Positions 6,459 to 14,176 of a DNA stretch of 14,261 bases are shown here, one piece after another. Under the pieces are notes generated by a model. The model did no database searches. It saw nothing but the letters and a program-made list of their open reading frames with translations, and was not told the DNA's origin. A program made the translations under genes and the position numbers. Origin of the DNA: Erysipelotrichaceae bacterium (GTDB lineage Bacteria > Bacillota_I > Bacilli_A > Erysipelotrichales > Erysipelotrichaceae); assembly GCA_027449005.1 (NCBI GenBank), contig DAIDML010000298.1, forward strand, positions 1-14,261. Reading direction: 5' to 3'. Numbering within the stretch: position 1 is the stretch's first letter; every line of letters starts with the position of its first letter.

Positions 6459-7486
6459 TGAAAACAAGTGATTTTGATTACCATTTACCAGAGCAACTCA
6501 TTGCACAAAACCCAACTGATCGAAGAGACATGTCACGCTTTATGCATGTGGATGTGAAGAATCAATCATTTTCACATCTTCATTTTTCAGATATTATCAA
6601 TGTCCTTCGACCAAATGATGTCCTAGTAGTCAATAATACTAAAGTAATCCCTGCTCGTTTGTATGGCATAAAGAGAGATACACAAGCCAAGGTTGAACTA
6701 CTCATATTAAAACTACAAGGACAACAAGCACAATGCATGGTGAAAAAAGCCAAAGTAGTAAAAGTTGGTACCATCATTGAATTTCAACATCCTGATTTAA
6801 AAGCAGAATGCATTGAAGTACAAGAAGATGGATTGCGATTATTTAAGTTCATTTCAGATCGTCCAATCTTAGAAATGCTTTACTTAGTAGGGACAATGCC
6901 ACTTCCACCTTACATTAAAAACAGTCAAGCAACAATGGATCGATACCAAACCGTGTATGCTAAAAATGAGGGAAGCAGTGCTGCACCAACAGCAGGATTA
7001 CACTTCACCCCACAACTCATTGAAACATTAAAAGATAAAGGGATCACTTTTGTTGAATTGACATTACACATTGGATTAGGCACGTTTAAACCGGTTGAAG
7101 TTGATGATGTTTCTCACCATAAAATGCATTCAGAAAGCTATTATATCAGTGAAGAAAGTGCAGACATAATCTCCAAAGCCAAAGCAAACAATCAAAGAAT
7201 CATTGCGGTTGGAACAACGAGTGCTCGAACACTTGAAAGTGTCATGCAAAAACATGGTAAAATAAGACAAGACGAAGGAGACACTGACATATTCATCACT
7301 CCAGGATATCAGTTTAAAGCCATTGATGGACTCATTACTAATTTTCATTTACCAAAGTCAACACTCATGATGATGGTAACAGCTTTAGGTGGATATGATT
7401 TATTAATGAAAGCTTATCAAGAGGCTGTCAGATTGGAATATCGCTTTTTCTCTTTTGGTGATAGTATGTTCATTGATTTAGGATGA
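6458..7486 (+). CDS. queA: S-adenosylmethionine:tRNA ribosyltransferase-isomerase
   Basis: A 342-aa enzyme that transfers and isomerises the ribosyl group of SAM onto preQ1 in tRNA to form epoxyqueuosine. Family blocks are clear: an N-terminal DYHLPEQLIAQNP, TVYAKNEGSSAAPTAGLHFT (about 165-184), LHIGLGTFKPVEV, VGTTSARTLESV, and the C-terminal ITPGYQF ... GLITNFHLPKSTLMMMV. Full length. Its ATG overlaps the tgt stop by one base, and its own stop overlaps the queH ATG by four (ATGA), so translation is coupled on both sides. The order tgt-queA is the reverse of the common queA-tgt order. Confidence 0.97.
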
Positions 7487-8130
7487 ACGCAAAAGAACTC
7501 TACAACCTTCAAATACAAACCATTGAAACAATCAAAGCTACAGGGAGAAAACCATCCCTGCTTTTGCATTCCTGCTGTGGACCATGCAATACCTATCCTA
7601 TGGAATATTTATCACAATATTTTCAACTCACCTTATTCTTCAATAATCACAATATCTATCCATATGAAGAATACAAGCGACGATTTGATGAGCTCCTTGA
7701 TTATGTTAAACACTTTGAAAAACAAGAAGATATTAAAATTGATGTTATATTACCTCCAGACTATCTTAATGCTTCATTCTCTGAGAAATTAAAACCATTT
7801 GCCGATGAAAAAGAAGGTGGAACACGCTGCAACATGTGCTTTGCATTAAGAATGGCAGAAGCCATGAAATATGCTGCAAAACATGAGTTTGAATACATTG
7901 CAACTGTCATGAGCGTTAGCCGACATAAGAATGCTCTCGCAATCCATGATATCGCAACAAAGCAAATCCAACGCTACCCAAACCTGAACTATCTCCCTTC
8001 TAACTTTAAAAAAGGGAATGGCTATAACAGAGGTATAGAACTGTCAAAAGAACACAACATGTATCGACAATCCTATTGTGGATGTCAATTCTCTCAATCT
8101 TGTGGAAAGGAACACCAAGGATGCGAATAA
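7483..8130 (+). CDS. queH: Epoxyqueuosine reductase QueH
   Basis: A 215-aa QueH (DUF208 family) protein, the non-homologous replacement of QueG, reducing epoxyqueuosine to queuosine in tRNA with an iron-sulfur centre. The cysteine pattern is complete: C31, C32 and C35 in HSCCGPCNTY; C116 and C119 in TRCNMCFALRM; C199 and C201 in SYCGCQFSQSC; and further Cys at 207 and 214. It starts on the ATGA overlap with queA. The AGG just before the ATG is too close to act as a good ribosome binding site, so coupling is expected. Its last 10 bases overlap the aminotransferase gene. Its presence shows the pathway ends in Q rather than epoxyqueuosine. Confidence 0.93.
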   Translation: MNAKELYNLQIQTIETIKATGRKPSLLLHSCCGPCNTYPMEYLSQYFQLTLFFNNHNIYPYEEYKRRFDELLDYVKHFEKQEDIKIDVILPPDYLNASFSEKLKPFADEKEGGTRCNMCFALRMAEAMKYAAKHEFEYIATVMSVSRHKNALAIHDIATKQIQRYPNLNYLPSNFKKGNGYNRGIELSKEHNMYRQSYCGCQFSQSCGKEHQGCE

Positions 8131-9263
8131 AACTCAATCACAATCTTGAACAACTCGAAATCAGTGGCATTCGATTATTCAACTCTCAAACAACTGCATA
8201 CGACGATGTCATCAAGCTCACGATTGGTGAGCCCAAATTTGCTACCCCAGAACCCATCAAAGATGCTCTAAAAGCATCCCTTGATAAGAATCGAACTTTC
8301 TATCCATCATTTGCAGGAAGTGATACTCTAAAAAAGGAAATCATTGCTTACGAAAAAAGAATCAATCAAGTTGATTATGCAATGGATGAAATTCTCATCA
8401 CCCAAGGAGCAACAGGAGCCATTTTTGCTGCTCTAGGATCAATTTTAAATCCTGGGGATGAAGTTATCTTGTTTCAACCAACGTATGTTGCGTATCAACC
8501 TGCCGTTGAGTTTTATCATGGAAAACCAGTGTTTGTGGACACAACACCCAATCAGTTTCAATTAGATTATGAAGCCATTAAAAAAGCAATCACACCTAAA
8601 ACCAAAGCCATGATCGTTAACTCACCCAATAATCCAACTGGGGTAATCTACAATGAAGACTCACTTAATATCATAAAGCGAGTGCTTGATGAACATGACC
8701 TATTCGTGATTTCAGATGATGTGTATGCGCAACTTGTTTATGATAATGCTACATTTCTAAATCAAGACAGTGATTACAAAGATAAGATCATCCTAACTCA
8801 ATCATTGTCCAAACCATATGCAATGACCGGATGGAGAATAGGATATCTTTGCGCTCACAAGGACATCATTAAAAGTGCTCACAAAGTTCAACAATACGCC
8901 GCAGCAGGCATTCCGCTTTTCATTCAAGATGCAGCTGAAGTTGCACTCAATACTAATGTCGATTCGATGAAAGTCTTCTACAAGCAAAACCGAGACGATG
9001 TAGTAAAACTACTTCAAGAACATCATGTTCCATTTGTTTATCCTCAAGGGGCTTTCTACATTTTCATTAACATAAGCGCAAAAGGATTAGATTCATGGAC
9101 CTTCGCTACGCAACTCCTACATGAGAAACACGTTGCCGTCATCCCTGGAGTCGTTTTCTCCCAACATTCTGATCACTATATCAGAATATCACTAGCAGCA
9201 TCAAACCAAGAATGCATAGAAGGAGTCACACGACTCATACACTTTCTTCAAGGACAAGCATGA
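8121..9263 (+). CDS. Class I/II PLP-dependent aminotransferase
   Basis: A 380-aa fold-type I aminotransferase, similar to aspartate/aromatic aminotransferases of the AspB/PatA group. PLP-site residues are visible: N171 in NSPNNPTG, D199 and Y202 in ISDDVYAQ, the Schiff-base lysine K231 in QSLSKPYAMTGWRIGY, R239, and the carboxylate-binding R355 in YIRISLA. The start at 8121 is preferred over an in-frame ATG at 8076, because homology begins at the former and GGAAAGGA lies 10 nt upstream, inside queH. It overlaps queH by 10 nt and the next gene by 4 nt (ATGA). A link to queuosine is not known; it may be a housekeeping transaminase (Asp, aromatic or N-acetyl-diaminopimelate type). The exact substrate is unresolved. 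Confidence 0.9.
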   Translation: MRIKLNHNLEQLEISGIRLFNSQTTAYDDVIKLTIGEPKFATPEPIKDALKASLDKNRTFYPSFAGSDTLKKEIIAYEKRINQVDYAMDEILITQGATGAIFAALGSILNPGDEVILFQPTYVAYQPAVEFYHGKPVFVDTTPNQFQLDYEAIKKAITPKTKAMIVNSPNNPTGVIYNEDSLNIIKRVLDEHDLFVISDDVYAQLVYDNATFLNQDSDYKDKIILTQSLSKPYAMTGWRIGYLCAHKDIIKSAHKVQQYAAAGIPLFIQDAAEVALNTNVDSMKVFYKQNRDDVVKLLQEHHVPFVYPQGAFYIFINISAKGLDSWTFATQLLHEKHVAVIPGVVFSQHSDHYIRISLAASNQECIEGVTRLIHFLQGQA

Positions 9264-9718
9264 ATAAAGATACCAAAAACCTTACCGCAATCTACTACAC
9301 AATTCAAATCTTTCTTTCAATTGTACTTTGGATTGCATTTACAGTTAATCATCCACTAAGAAATGTCACCAACACCACACTTAGATATGGATTTAGTATA
9401 CTGTTCATCACCTTGCTTTACTTACTACTAGGTTATATCACCATGCTTGCACGCCACACTTTCTTGAAACACAATTTTGATGCATTTAGAATGATGAGCA
9501 TTGTGATTCTATTTAACACCTTAAGTGCACTGATATATTACCTAACTTATGATGTACTAGCTTTTAACACTTTAAACATTATTTCAGTCATGTTTAATTT
9601 CCCCGGTTATTTATTCCTACTTCTTACCCCACTATCCATTCTAAATCTAGGTGTCATTGTCGTATTAGCTCCATTCTCATTCACTCTTGGACTCTTAATC
9701 AGACAAACCCACCATTAA
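9260..9718 (+). CDS. Hypothetical four-helix membrane protein
   Basis: A 152-aa protein, not recognised. The hydrophobic stretches at about 10-28, 43-65, 78-98 and 105-145 (probably two helices) suggest four or five membrane segments. There is no signal peptide, no cysteine and no clear motif. It starts on an ATGA overlap with the aminotransferase gene, with AAGGA (9250-9254) 5 nt upstream; a longer in-frame start at 9212 lies inside the upstream gene and is rejected. It sits in the queuosine operon, so a transport role is conceivable, but it does not look like QueT or YhhQ. Its function is unknown. Confidence 0.75.
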   Translation: MNKDTKNLTAIYYTIQIFLSIVLWIAFTVNHPLRNVTNTTLRYGFSILFITLLYLLLGYITMLARHTFLKHNFDAFRMMSIVILFNTLSALIYYLTYDVLAFNTLNIISVMFNFPGYLFLLLTPLSILNLGVIVVLAPFSFTLGLLIRQTHH

Positions 9719-9727
9719 GGAGCAACT

Positions 9728-10072
9728 ATGAAACAATTCATCACAAGCATCAAACCTTTCATCATTCTTCTTTTGAGTTATGTGCTTTACCAATTCAGTG
9801 ATTGGTTATTCAATGGCCAACCTTATACCATGATGTTAAGTTTAATTACCATTGCTATGTTCTTCTCATTAGGACTCATACTTCACACAGGTAAAAGAAA
9901 AAACCAAGACTGGGTTAAAAAAGTCTTGATTAGTTTACTCATTATCCTCATTGCTTTTGATCGCTTAGGTGTTGTCTCTATCACATGGTTATCCATCAGT
10001 GCATTCATGAACACATATCCTTCACTGGTTAATGGATTGATTGTCTATTTAGGATGGTTATTCTTCGAATAA
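9728..10072 (+). CDS. Hypothetical small membrane protein
   Basis: A 114-aa protein, not recognised. Hydrophobic segments at about 9-25, 34-53, 64-90 and 97-112 give three or four membrane helices, with a basic loop GKRKNQDWVKK (55-65) that should face the cytosol. The AAGGAG at 9717-9722 overlaps the stop of the preceding membrane protein gene, and the ATG lies 9 nt after that stop, so the two are probably made together. Its last 15 bases overlap the convergent yggS gene. It ends the queuosine operon. No function can be assigned. Confidence 0.75.
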   Translation: MKQFITSIKPFIILLLSYVLYQFSDWLFNGQPYTMMLSLITIAMFFSLGLILHTGKRKNQDWVKKVLISLLIILIAFDRLGVVSITWLSISAFMNTYPSLVNGLIVYLGWLFFE

Positions 10073-10732
10073 GATTCGTCCAAGTCGAATATGAGTCGCA
10101 TTATTTTCAATCGCTATCGTATAGTCATCACTCATCCCCATGGATAAAACATTCATGTGAGGTGAGTTTTTTTGTATTCTCTGACTTATCTTAGAAGCAT
10201 GATTAAAAACAGCCCTTGTTTCTTCACGATCACCACTCGAAGGCCCCATCACCATGATTCCCTTCATCTTCACATTAGGAAAGTCATCTTGAAGTTCAAT
10301 GATTTCATTGAGAGTTCCTTCATCCATTCCATATTTAGAAACTTCGTTTGTCAGATTAAGCTGAAGTAACACCGATACAACAAGCTCTAATTTCCTTGCT
10401 TCTTGGTCAATCACCTTAAGCAGTTTCATTGAATCCACAGAATGAATCAGTGCTACCCAAGGCAACAATGCTTTAACCTTATTGGTTTGAAGATGACCAA
10501 TAAAATGCCACTTCCAAGGTTGACCAACTTTTGCCTTATTAAGCAGTTCCTGTACCTTGTTTTCCCCAAAGTCAGTAACACCTAAAACATTCAAAGCTTC
10601 AATTTCTTGGATACTACGATGCTTACTCACCGCAACACAAACCACATGCTGAGGAATAGAATTAAGAAGTGATGTTTTCATACCCTCATTATAATTTAAA
10701 ACCATTAATTCGTCACTTGTATGGTGAAGCAC
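10058..10732 (-). CDS. yggS: YggS/PLPBP-family pyridoxal phosphate-binding protein
   Basis: A 224-aa PLP homeostasis protein of the alanine racemase N-terminal-like TIM-barrel family (YggS, YlmE, PROSC). It binds PLP but has no known catalytic activity and affects vitamin B6 and amino acid balance. Motifs: PLP lysine K37 in VAVSKHRS, DFGENKVQELL, WHFIGHLQTNKVK, LLQLNLTNEVSKYG, and LSMGMSDDYTIAIENNATHI with RLGRILF at the C-terminus. The GTG start at 10732 follows AGGA by 4 nt and places the lysine as in E. coli YggS (K36); an internal ATG at 10705 is the alternative. In many Bacillota it lies beside sepF, but not here. It is divergent from the YwaF-like gene (31 nt apart) and overlaps the upstream operon's last gene by 15 nt. 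Confidence 0.93.
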   Translation of the reverse strand: MLHHTSDELMVLNYNEGMKTSLLNSIPQHVVCVAVSKHRSIQEIEALNVLGVTDFGENKVQELLNKAKVGQPWKWHFIGHLQTNKVKALLPWVALIHSVDSMKLLKVIDQEARKLELVVSVLLQLNLTNEVSKYGMDEGTLNEIIELQDDFPNVKMKGIMVMGPSSGDREETRAVFNHASKISQRIQKNSPHMNVLSMGMSDDYTIAIENNATHIRLGRILFEE

Positions 10733-10745
10733 TTCTTCCTATAAT
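10717..10745 (+). promoter_or_regulatory. Promoter of the YwaF-like/alpha-glucosidase operon
   Basis: -35 TTGTAT (10717-10722), a 17-bp spacer and -10 TATAAT (10740-10745). The -35 lies within the first codons of yggS on the other strand. The start would be near 10752, directly at the TAGGAG ribosome binding site (10751-10756). Confidence 0.6.
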
Positions 10746-10763
10746 GGATGTAGGAGAACCTCT

Positions 10764-11498
10764 ATGACATTCTTTACCCACTTCAGTGAACTATCATCCA
10801 TTAATCCTGTTATGTCATTTGATGGACAAAACTTTACCCTCATCCTCATTGGACTCATCAGTGCACTCATCCCACTCATCATTGCGATCCCCTTTAAGGA
10901 AAAAGGAAGACGAAATGTTTTATTAGGAGTCGTCATCATTATTGTTGGATTAGAAATAGCACGACAAATCTGGGCCCTCTCATTAGGTCGCTATGATTTT
11001 GCTGAGATGTTACCGCTACATTTATGTGGCATGCAAATCATCCTAATGCCAATCATGCTTAAGACAAACAAGTCCCATTGGAGAACCTTTGTGTACTTAA
11101 CTGCCTTGATTGGTGCCCTTGCAGCACTACTGTTCAATGAAACCATCTTAGAAAAGTACCCGCTATGGCACTTTCAAAGCCTACAATCCTTCATCATCCA
11201 TGGACTCATCATGGTTGTACCACTCTATGACATCATTTGGATGAAGTTTAGACCATCATTCAAAGACCTTCCATTTGCGATCATCTTCATGGTTTATCTG
11301 CTCATTCAAAGCGTCATCATTAATGCTATTACCCAAGGAAACTATCTGTTTGCTTCATATGCACCGAAGAACACCCCATTAGAACTGGTGGAGGGCTTGG
11401 TAGGATCAACACTTTACATTCCTGTCATGTTTGGGGTTGTCGTTCTCATTTGGGTACTGCAGCTTCTACCCTTCTATAAAAGGAGAACACAAGCATGA
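10764..11498 (+). CDS. YwaF/TIGR02206 family integral membrane protein
   Basis: A 244-aa polytopic membrane protein with about six or seven helices (roughly 23-43, 51-71, 85-99, 107-124, 143-160, 170-190, 213-235). Family signatures are LPLHLCG (83-89), next to a helix, and a HF...FIIHG block (136-147), both characteristic of YwaF-like proteins. Their function is unknown. The start at 10764 is preceded by TAGGAG with 7 nt spacing. The gene overlaps the GH13 alpha-glucosidase gene by 4 nt (ATGA), so the two are co-translated, which hints at a role linked to sugar uptake or handling. That link is an inference. Confidence 0.8.
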   Translation: MTFFTHFSELSSINPVMSFDGQNFTLILIGLISALIPLIIAIPFKEKGRRNVLLGVVIIIVGLEIARQIWALSLGRYDFAEMLPLHLCGMQIILMPIMLKTNKSHWRTFVYLTALIGALAALLFNETILEKYPLWHFQSLQSFIIHGLIMVVPLYDIIWMKFRPSFKDLPFAIIFMVYLLIQSVIINAITQGNYLFASYAPKNTPLELVEGLVGSTLYIPVMFGVVVLIWVLQLLPFYKRRTQA

Positions 11499-13147
11499 GA
11501 CCCTTTAAAGAAGCCATCTTTTATCAAATTTGGCCACGCAGTTTCAAAGATTCAAACCAAGATGGAATCGGTGATCTGCAAGGTATCATATCTCAACTCG
11601 ATTATCTTCAATCTCTTAATATTGACTATATTTGGATATCCCCATTCTATCAATCTCCACAAGATGATTATGGTTATGATGTCAGTGATTATCGAAATAT
11701 TGATCCAAGTTATGGAACCATGGCTGATTTTATCCAACTTGTTCAAGAGGCTAAGCAACGAAATATCGGTATCATCTGTGATTTAGTCGCTAATCACACC
11801 TCAACTCAACATGCATGGTTTCAAGAAGCACTCAACAATCCTAACAGTGATAAAAGAGATTACTATTTCTTTAGACCCATCAAAGAAGGATTACCTAACA
11901 ACTGGATATCAATCTTTGGTGGTAGTGCATGGACTCAAGTCAATGAAGAGGATTATGCATTAACCCTTTTTACCCCAACTCAGGCTGACCTAAACTGGGA
12001 TAACCCTAAAGTAAGACAAGAAATCAAGGATATCATGCGATTTTGGCTTGATTTAGGTATTGCAGGATTTAGACTAGATGTGTTCAACACCATCTCAAAG
12101 ATTGATGGATTAATCAGTAAATATCCTCAAAAGAAAGGATTTCAGTTTGCGGATGATTACATCCTCAATCGTCCCAAAGGACAACAGTATCTTAAAGCAT
12201 TACTACAAGATCTCAAACAAGATTATCAATTCATCACCATAGGTGAGGGGATGTTGATTGACCAAGAAGCAGCCGCCATCATGTGTGGACCTGAAAAAAA
12301 TCAACTTGATATGATCATCCACTTTGATTTGCATATGTTAGGATGTGGACCCTTAGGTAAGTTTGACTTTAGAAAAGGGTATTTGTATTCAACTAAAGAT
12401 TTTAAAAACATCCTACATTCCTGGAACAAAGCAGCCATCAAACATCATTTCCATGTGGCTTCAACCATGTCCAATCATGATCAACCACGCGCGGTATCTC
12501 GTTTTGGTGATGATCACACCTATCGCTTTGAAAGCGCAAAAGCACTTTTTGCGATTAATTTCTTCAATGTGGGTAGCCCCTTTATTTATCAAGGTGAAGA
12601 AATTGCGATGAAGAACATGAAACTACCAATTGAAGAATGGAAAGACTTTGAAGCGAAGAATACCTATCAAGCACTTCAAAGCATGATGAAAGTCCCTGCA
12701 TTCCTAGCGAAGAAAATCATTCAAAAAATGAGTCGTGATCATGCTCGTGGGGTCATGCAATGGAATCAAAGTGCACATGGTGGATTCAGTGACGTACAAC
12801 CATGGTTTAAAGTGAATGATGACTATGAATCAATCAATGTGGAAAATCAAAACGAAGACCCACACAGTGTTCTAAGTTATGTCAGACAACTGACGCATCT
12901 GTATCATACCATCCCAGCTTTCACTCAAGGGAAACACACCGAAAGCATGCTAGAGCATCCTCATCTCATTGTGATGCATAAAGATGATGGAAAACAAAGG
13001 ATCAGCTGTATTTGCAACTTCTCTAAGAAGAAGATGAAATACACCCTGATGGAGGATGAAGTGGTTCTTTTATCCAATATAGATCATCACTCACTCAATC
13101 AACTTCAACCCTATGAAACCCTCATTACATTAAATACGTATTCATAA
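11495..13147 (+). CDS. GH13 alpha-glucosidase (oligo-1,6-glucosidase-like)
   Basis: A 550-aa cytosolic glycoside hydrolase, GH13 oligosaccharide subfamilies (MalL/TreC type), releasing glucose from short alpha-glucosides. A Ca-binding-like loop is DSNQDGIGD (19-27). Region I is DLVANHTS (96-103). The nucleophile D195 is in GFRLDVFN, the acid/base E251 in ITIGEGM, and the third acid D329 in MSNHDQPR. Val196 after the nucleophile is typical of enzymes that cleave alpha-1,6 bonds (isomaltase) rather than alpha-1,4 maltases, which usually have Thr. A C-terminal beta domain is present (about 470-550). There is no signal peptide. AAGGAG lies 9 nt before the ATG, which overlaps the YwaF-like stop. 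Trehalose-6-phosphate hydrolase activity is an alternative, but no PTS genes are nearby. Confidence 0.93.
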   Translation: MRPFKEAIFYQIWPRSFKDSNQDGIGDLQGIISQLDYLQSLNIDYIWISPFYQSPQDDYGYDVSDYRNIDPSYGTMADFIQLVQEAKQRNIGIICDLVANHTSTQHAWFQEALNNPNSDKRDYYFFRPIKEGLPNNWISIFGGSAWTQVNEEDYALTLFTPTQADLNWDNPKVRQEIKDIMRFWLDLGIAGFRLDVFNTISKIDGLISKYPQKKGFQFADDYILNRPKGQQYLKALLQDLKQDYQFITIGEGMLIDQEAAAIMCGPEKNQLDMIIHFDLHMLGCGPLGKFDFRKGYLYSTKDFKNILHSWNKAAIKHHFHVASTMSNHDQPRAVSRFGDDHTYRFESAKALFAINFFNVGSPFIYQGEEIAMKNMKLPIEEWKDFEAKNTYQALQSMMKVPAFLAKKIIQKMSRDHARGVMQWNQSAHGGFSDVQPWFKVNDDYESINVENQNEDPHSVLSYVRQLTHLYHTIPAFTQGKHTESMLEHPHLIVMHKDDGKQRISCICNFSKKKMKYTLMEDEVVLLSNIDHHSLNQLQPYETLITLNTYS

Positions 13148-13158
13148 AAGTATCTTCA

Positions 13159-13187
13159 ATGAAACCTTAATCTTAATTTGATATGAT
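13159..13187 (+). promoter_or_regulatory. Promoter of the bcp-DUF454 operon
   Basis: Weak -35 ATGAAA (13159-13164), a 17-bp spacer and extended -10 TGA-TATGAT (13179-13187). It lies after the alpha-glucosidase stop codon. The start would be near 13194, a few bases before the AGGAGG site. Confidence 0.5.
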
Positions 13188-13209
13188 AGGACTACTCAGG
13201 AGGAAAACT

Positions 13210-13668
13210 ATGTTAGTTATCGGAAGCAAAGCCCCGGAATTTACCCTACAAAATGAAGCAGGAGACTTAGTCTCACTCAGTGATTTTAAAGATCAAACCT
13301 TAGTCTTGTACTTTTATCCTAAAGATGATACTCCAGGTTGTACAACACAAGCCTGCTCCTATCGAGATTCTAGTGAAGAATTCGTTAAAAGAGGCGTCAA
13401 AGTTGTAGGAATTTCGAAAGACGATGTTAAGTCCCACAAGAAATTTCAAGAGAAATTTGAACTAAACTTCACCATACTGGCAGATCCTGAAACCATTGTG
13501 GTTCAACGCTATGGTGTGTGGAAAGAAAAATCCATGTATGGTAAGAAATACATGGGTGTGGCAAGAACAACCTTTGTGATCGTTAGAGGCGTTATCCAAG
13601 CCATCTTTGAGAATGTTGATCCAAAAAACGATGTTGAGCAAGTATTAGCCTTTTTAGACCAACAATGA
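13210..13668 (+). CDS. bcp: Peroxiredoxin Bcp/PrxQ (thiol peroxidase)
   Basis: A 152-aa thioredoxin-fold peroxiredoxin that reduces H2O2 and organic peroxides with thioredoxin, in the cytosol. The peroxidatic C44 and resolving C49 are in DDTPGCTTQACSYRD, the atypical 2-Cys arrangement of the Bcp group. A conserved Arg follows in GVARTTFVI. The start at 13210 is chosen because AGGAGGA (13198-13204) precedes it and the family begins with 'G..AP.F.L'. An upstream in-frame ATG at 13183 lies within the -10 box. Its stop overlaps the next gene by 4 nt (ATGA). Confidence 0.95.
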   Translation: MLVIGSKAPEFTLQNEAGDLVSLSDFKDQTLVLYFYPKDDTPGCTTQACSYRDSSEEFVKRGVKVVGISKDDVKSHKKFQEKFELNFTILADPETIVVQRYGVWKEKSMYGKKYMGVARTTFVIVRGVIQAIFENVDPKNDVEQVLAFLDQQ

Positions 13669-14030
13669 GACCGCTACATGCGGGACTCGCAGTGATGATG
13701 TTTGCGTTAGGAGTTATAGGAGCATTTCTTCCCGTCATGCCAACCACCATCTTTGTGATTCTATCACTCTATTTCGCATCAAAGAGTTCACCTAAACTTG
13801 CTTTAAAAATCAAACAATCCACAATTGTTAATGAATACTATGATGAAGATGCTCAATCTTTATCCATGACACTCTCAAGAAAGATAAGAATATTGATTGT
13901 GGTAGGATTAACGTTATCCTTGGCCTTCATCTTAGTTGATGTTCTTTGGGTTCGAGTGTTCTTAATCATTCTTTATGTTCTTAAAGTATTAACTTTCATT
14001 TTTATCATTCAAACTAAAAAAGCAACTTAA
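13665..14030 (+). CDS. DUF454 (YbaN-like) inner membrane protein
   Basis: A 121-aa membrane protein of the YbaN/DUF454 family, function unknown. The family's core GVIGAFLPVMPTT ... LYFASKSSPK spans about 16-44. Hydrophobic segments lie at about 6-23, 27-38, 75-92 and 95-116. It starts on an ATGA overlap with bcp, so translation is coupled. Its stop codon lies inside a bidirectional terminator and overlaps by 4 nt the stop of a convergent threonine aldolase fragment. Codons 24-52 are duplicated in inverted orientation at the right end of the window. Confidence 0.85.
   Translation: MRPLHAGLAVMMFALGVIGAFLPVMPTTIFVILSLYFASKSSPKLALKIKQSTIVNEYYDEDAQSLSMTLSRKIRILIVVGLTLSLAFILVDVLWVRVFLIILYVLKVLTFIFIIQTKKAT
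13734..13818 (+). repeat. Inverted repeat, left copy (inside the DUF454 gene)
   Basis: These 85 bases recur in reverse complement at 14177-14261 with a single difference (G13776 against T14219 on the plus strand). The copy may continue beyond the window. Beyond 13818, weaker similarity (CACAAT, GTTA) continues for about a dozen bases. Confidence 0.95.
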
Positions 14031-14043
14031 TCAAGTTGCTTTT
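14016..14043. terminator. Bidirectional terminator shared by DUF454 and threonine aldolase genes
   Basis: AGCAACTT (14021-14028) and AAGTTGCT (14033-14040) form a perfect 8-bp stem with a 4-nt loop. It is flanked by six A on the left (14016-14021, a T run for the minus strand) and four T on the right (14040-14043). The stop codons of both converging genes lie in its loop and stem. Confidence 0.85.
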
Positions 14044-14176
14044 GTGCATTAATGAACTGAATAAAGCGCATGATAGCTTCATCATTAATATCCAGATGAG
14101 TCACTAGACGCAACCATCCTTGTGTACTAGGACTCAATAATAAATCAAAGTCCTTAGCTTCATATAACCATTGTGT
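14027..14176 (-). pseudogene. ltaE: Low-specificity L-threonine aldolase, C-terminal fragment
   Basis: Forty-nine codons plus stop on the minus strand encode the end of a threonine aldolase (a PLP enzyme splitting threonine to glycine and acetaldehyde). The block LRLVTHLDINDEAI matches the family's C-terminal RLVTHLD motif, and a spacing-typical tail ends in QKQLD. Upstream (beyond 14176) the frame is lost: the sequence switches to an inverted copy of the DUF454 gene, and a TAA appears in frame within that copy. So either the gene is broken by a rearrangement, or the join is an artefact and the native gene is intact. The catalytic lysine region is not present here. Confidence 0.75.
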
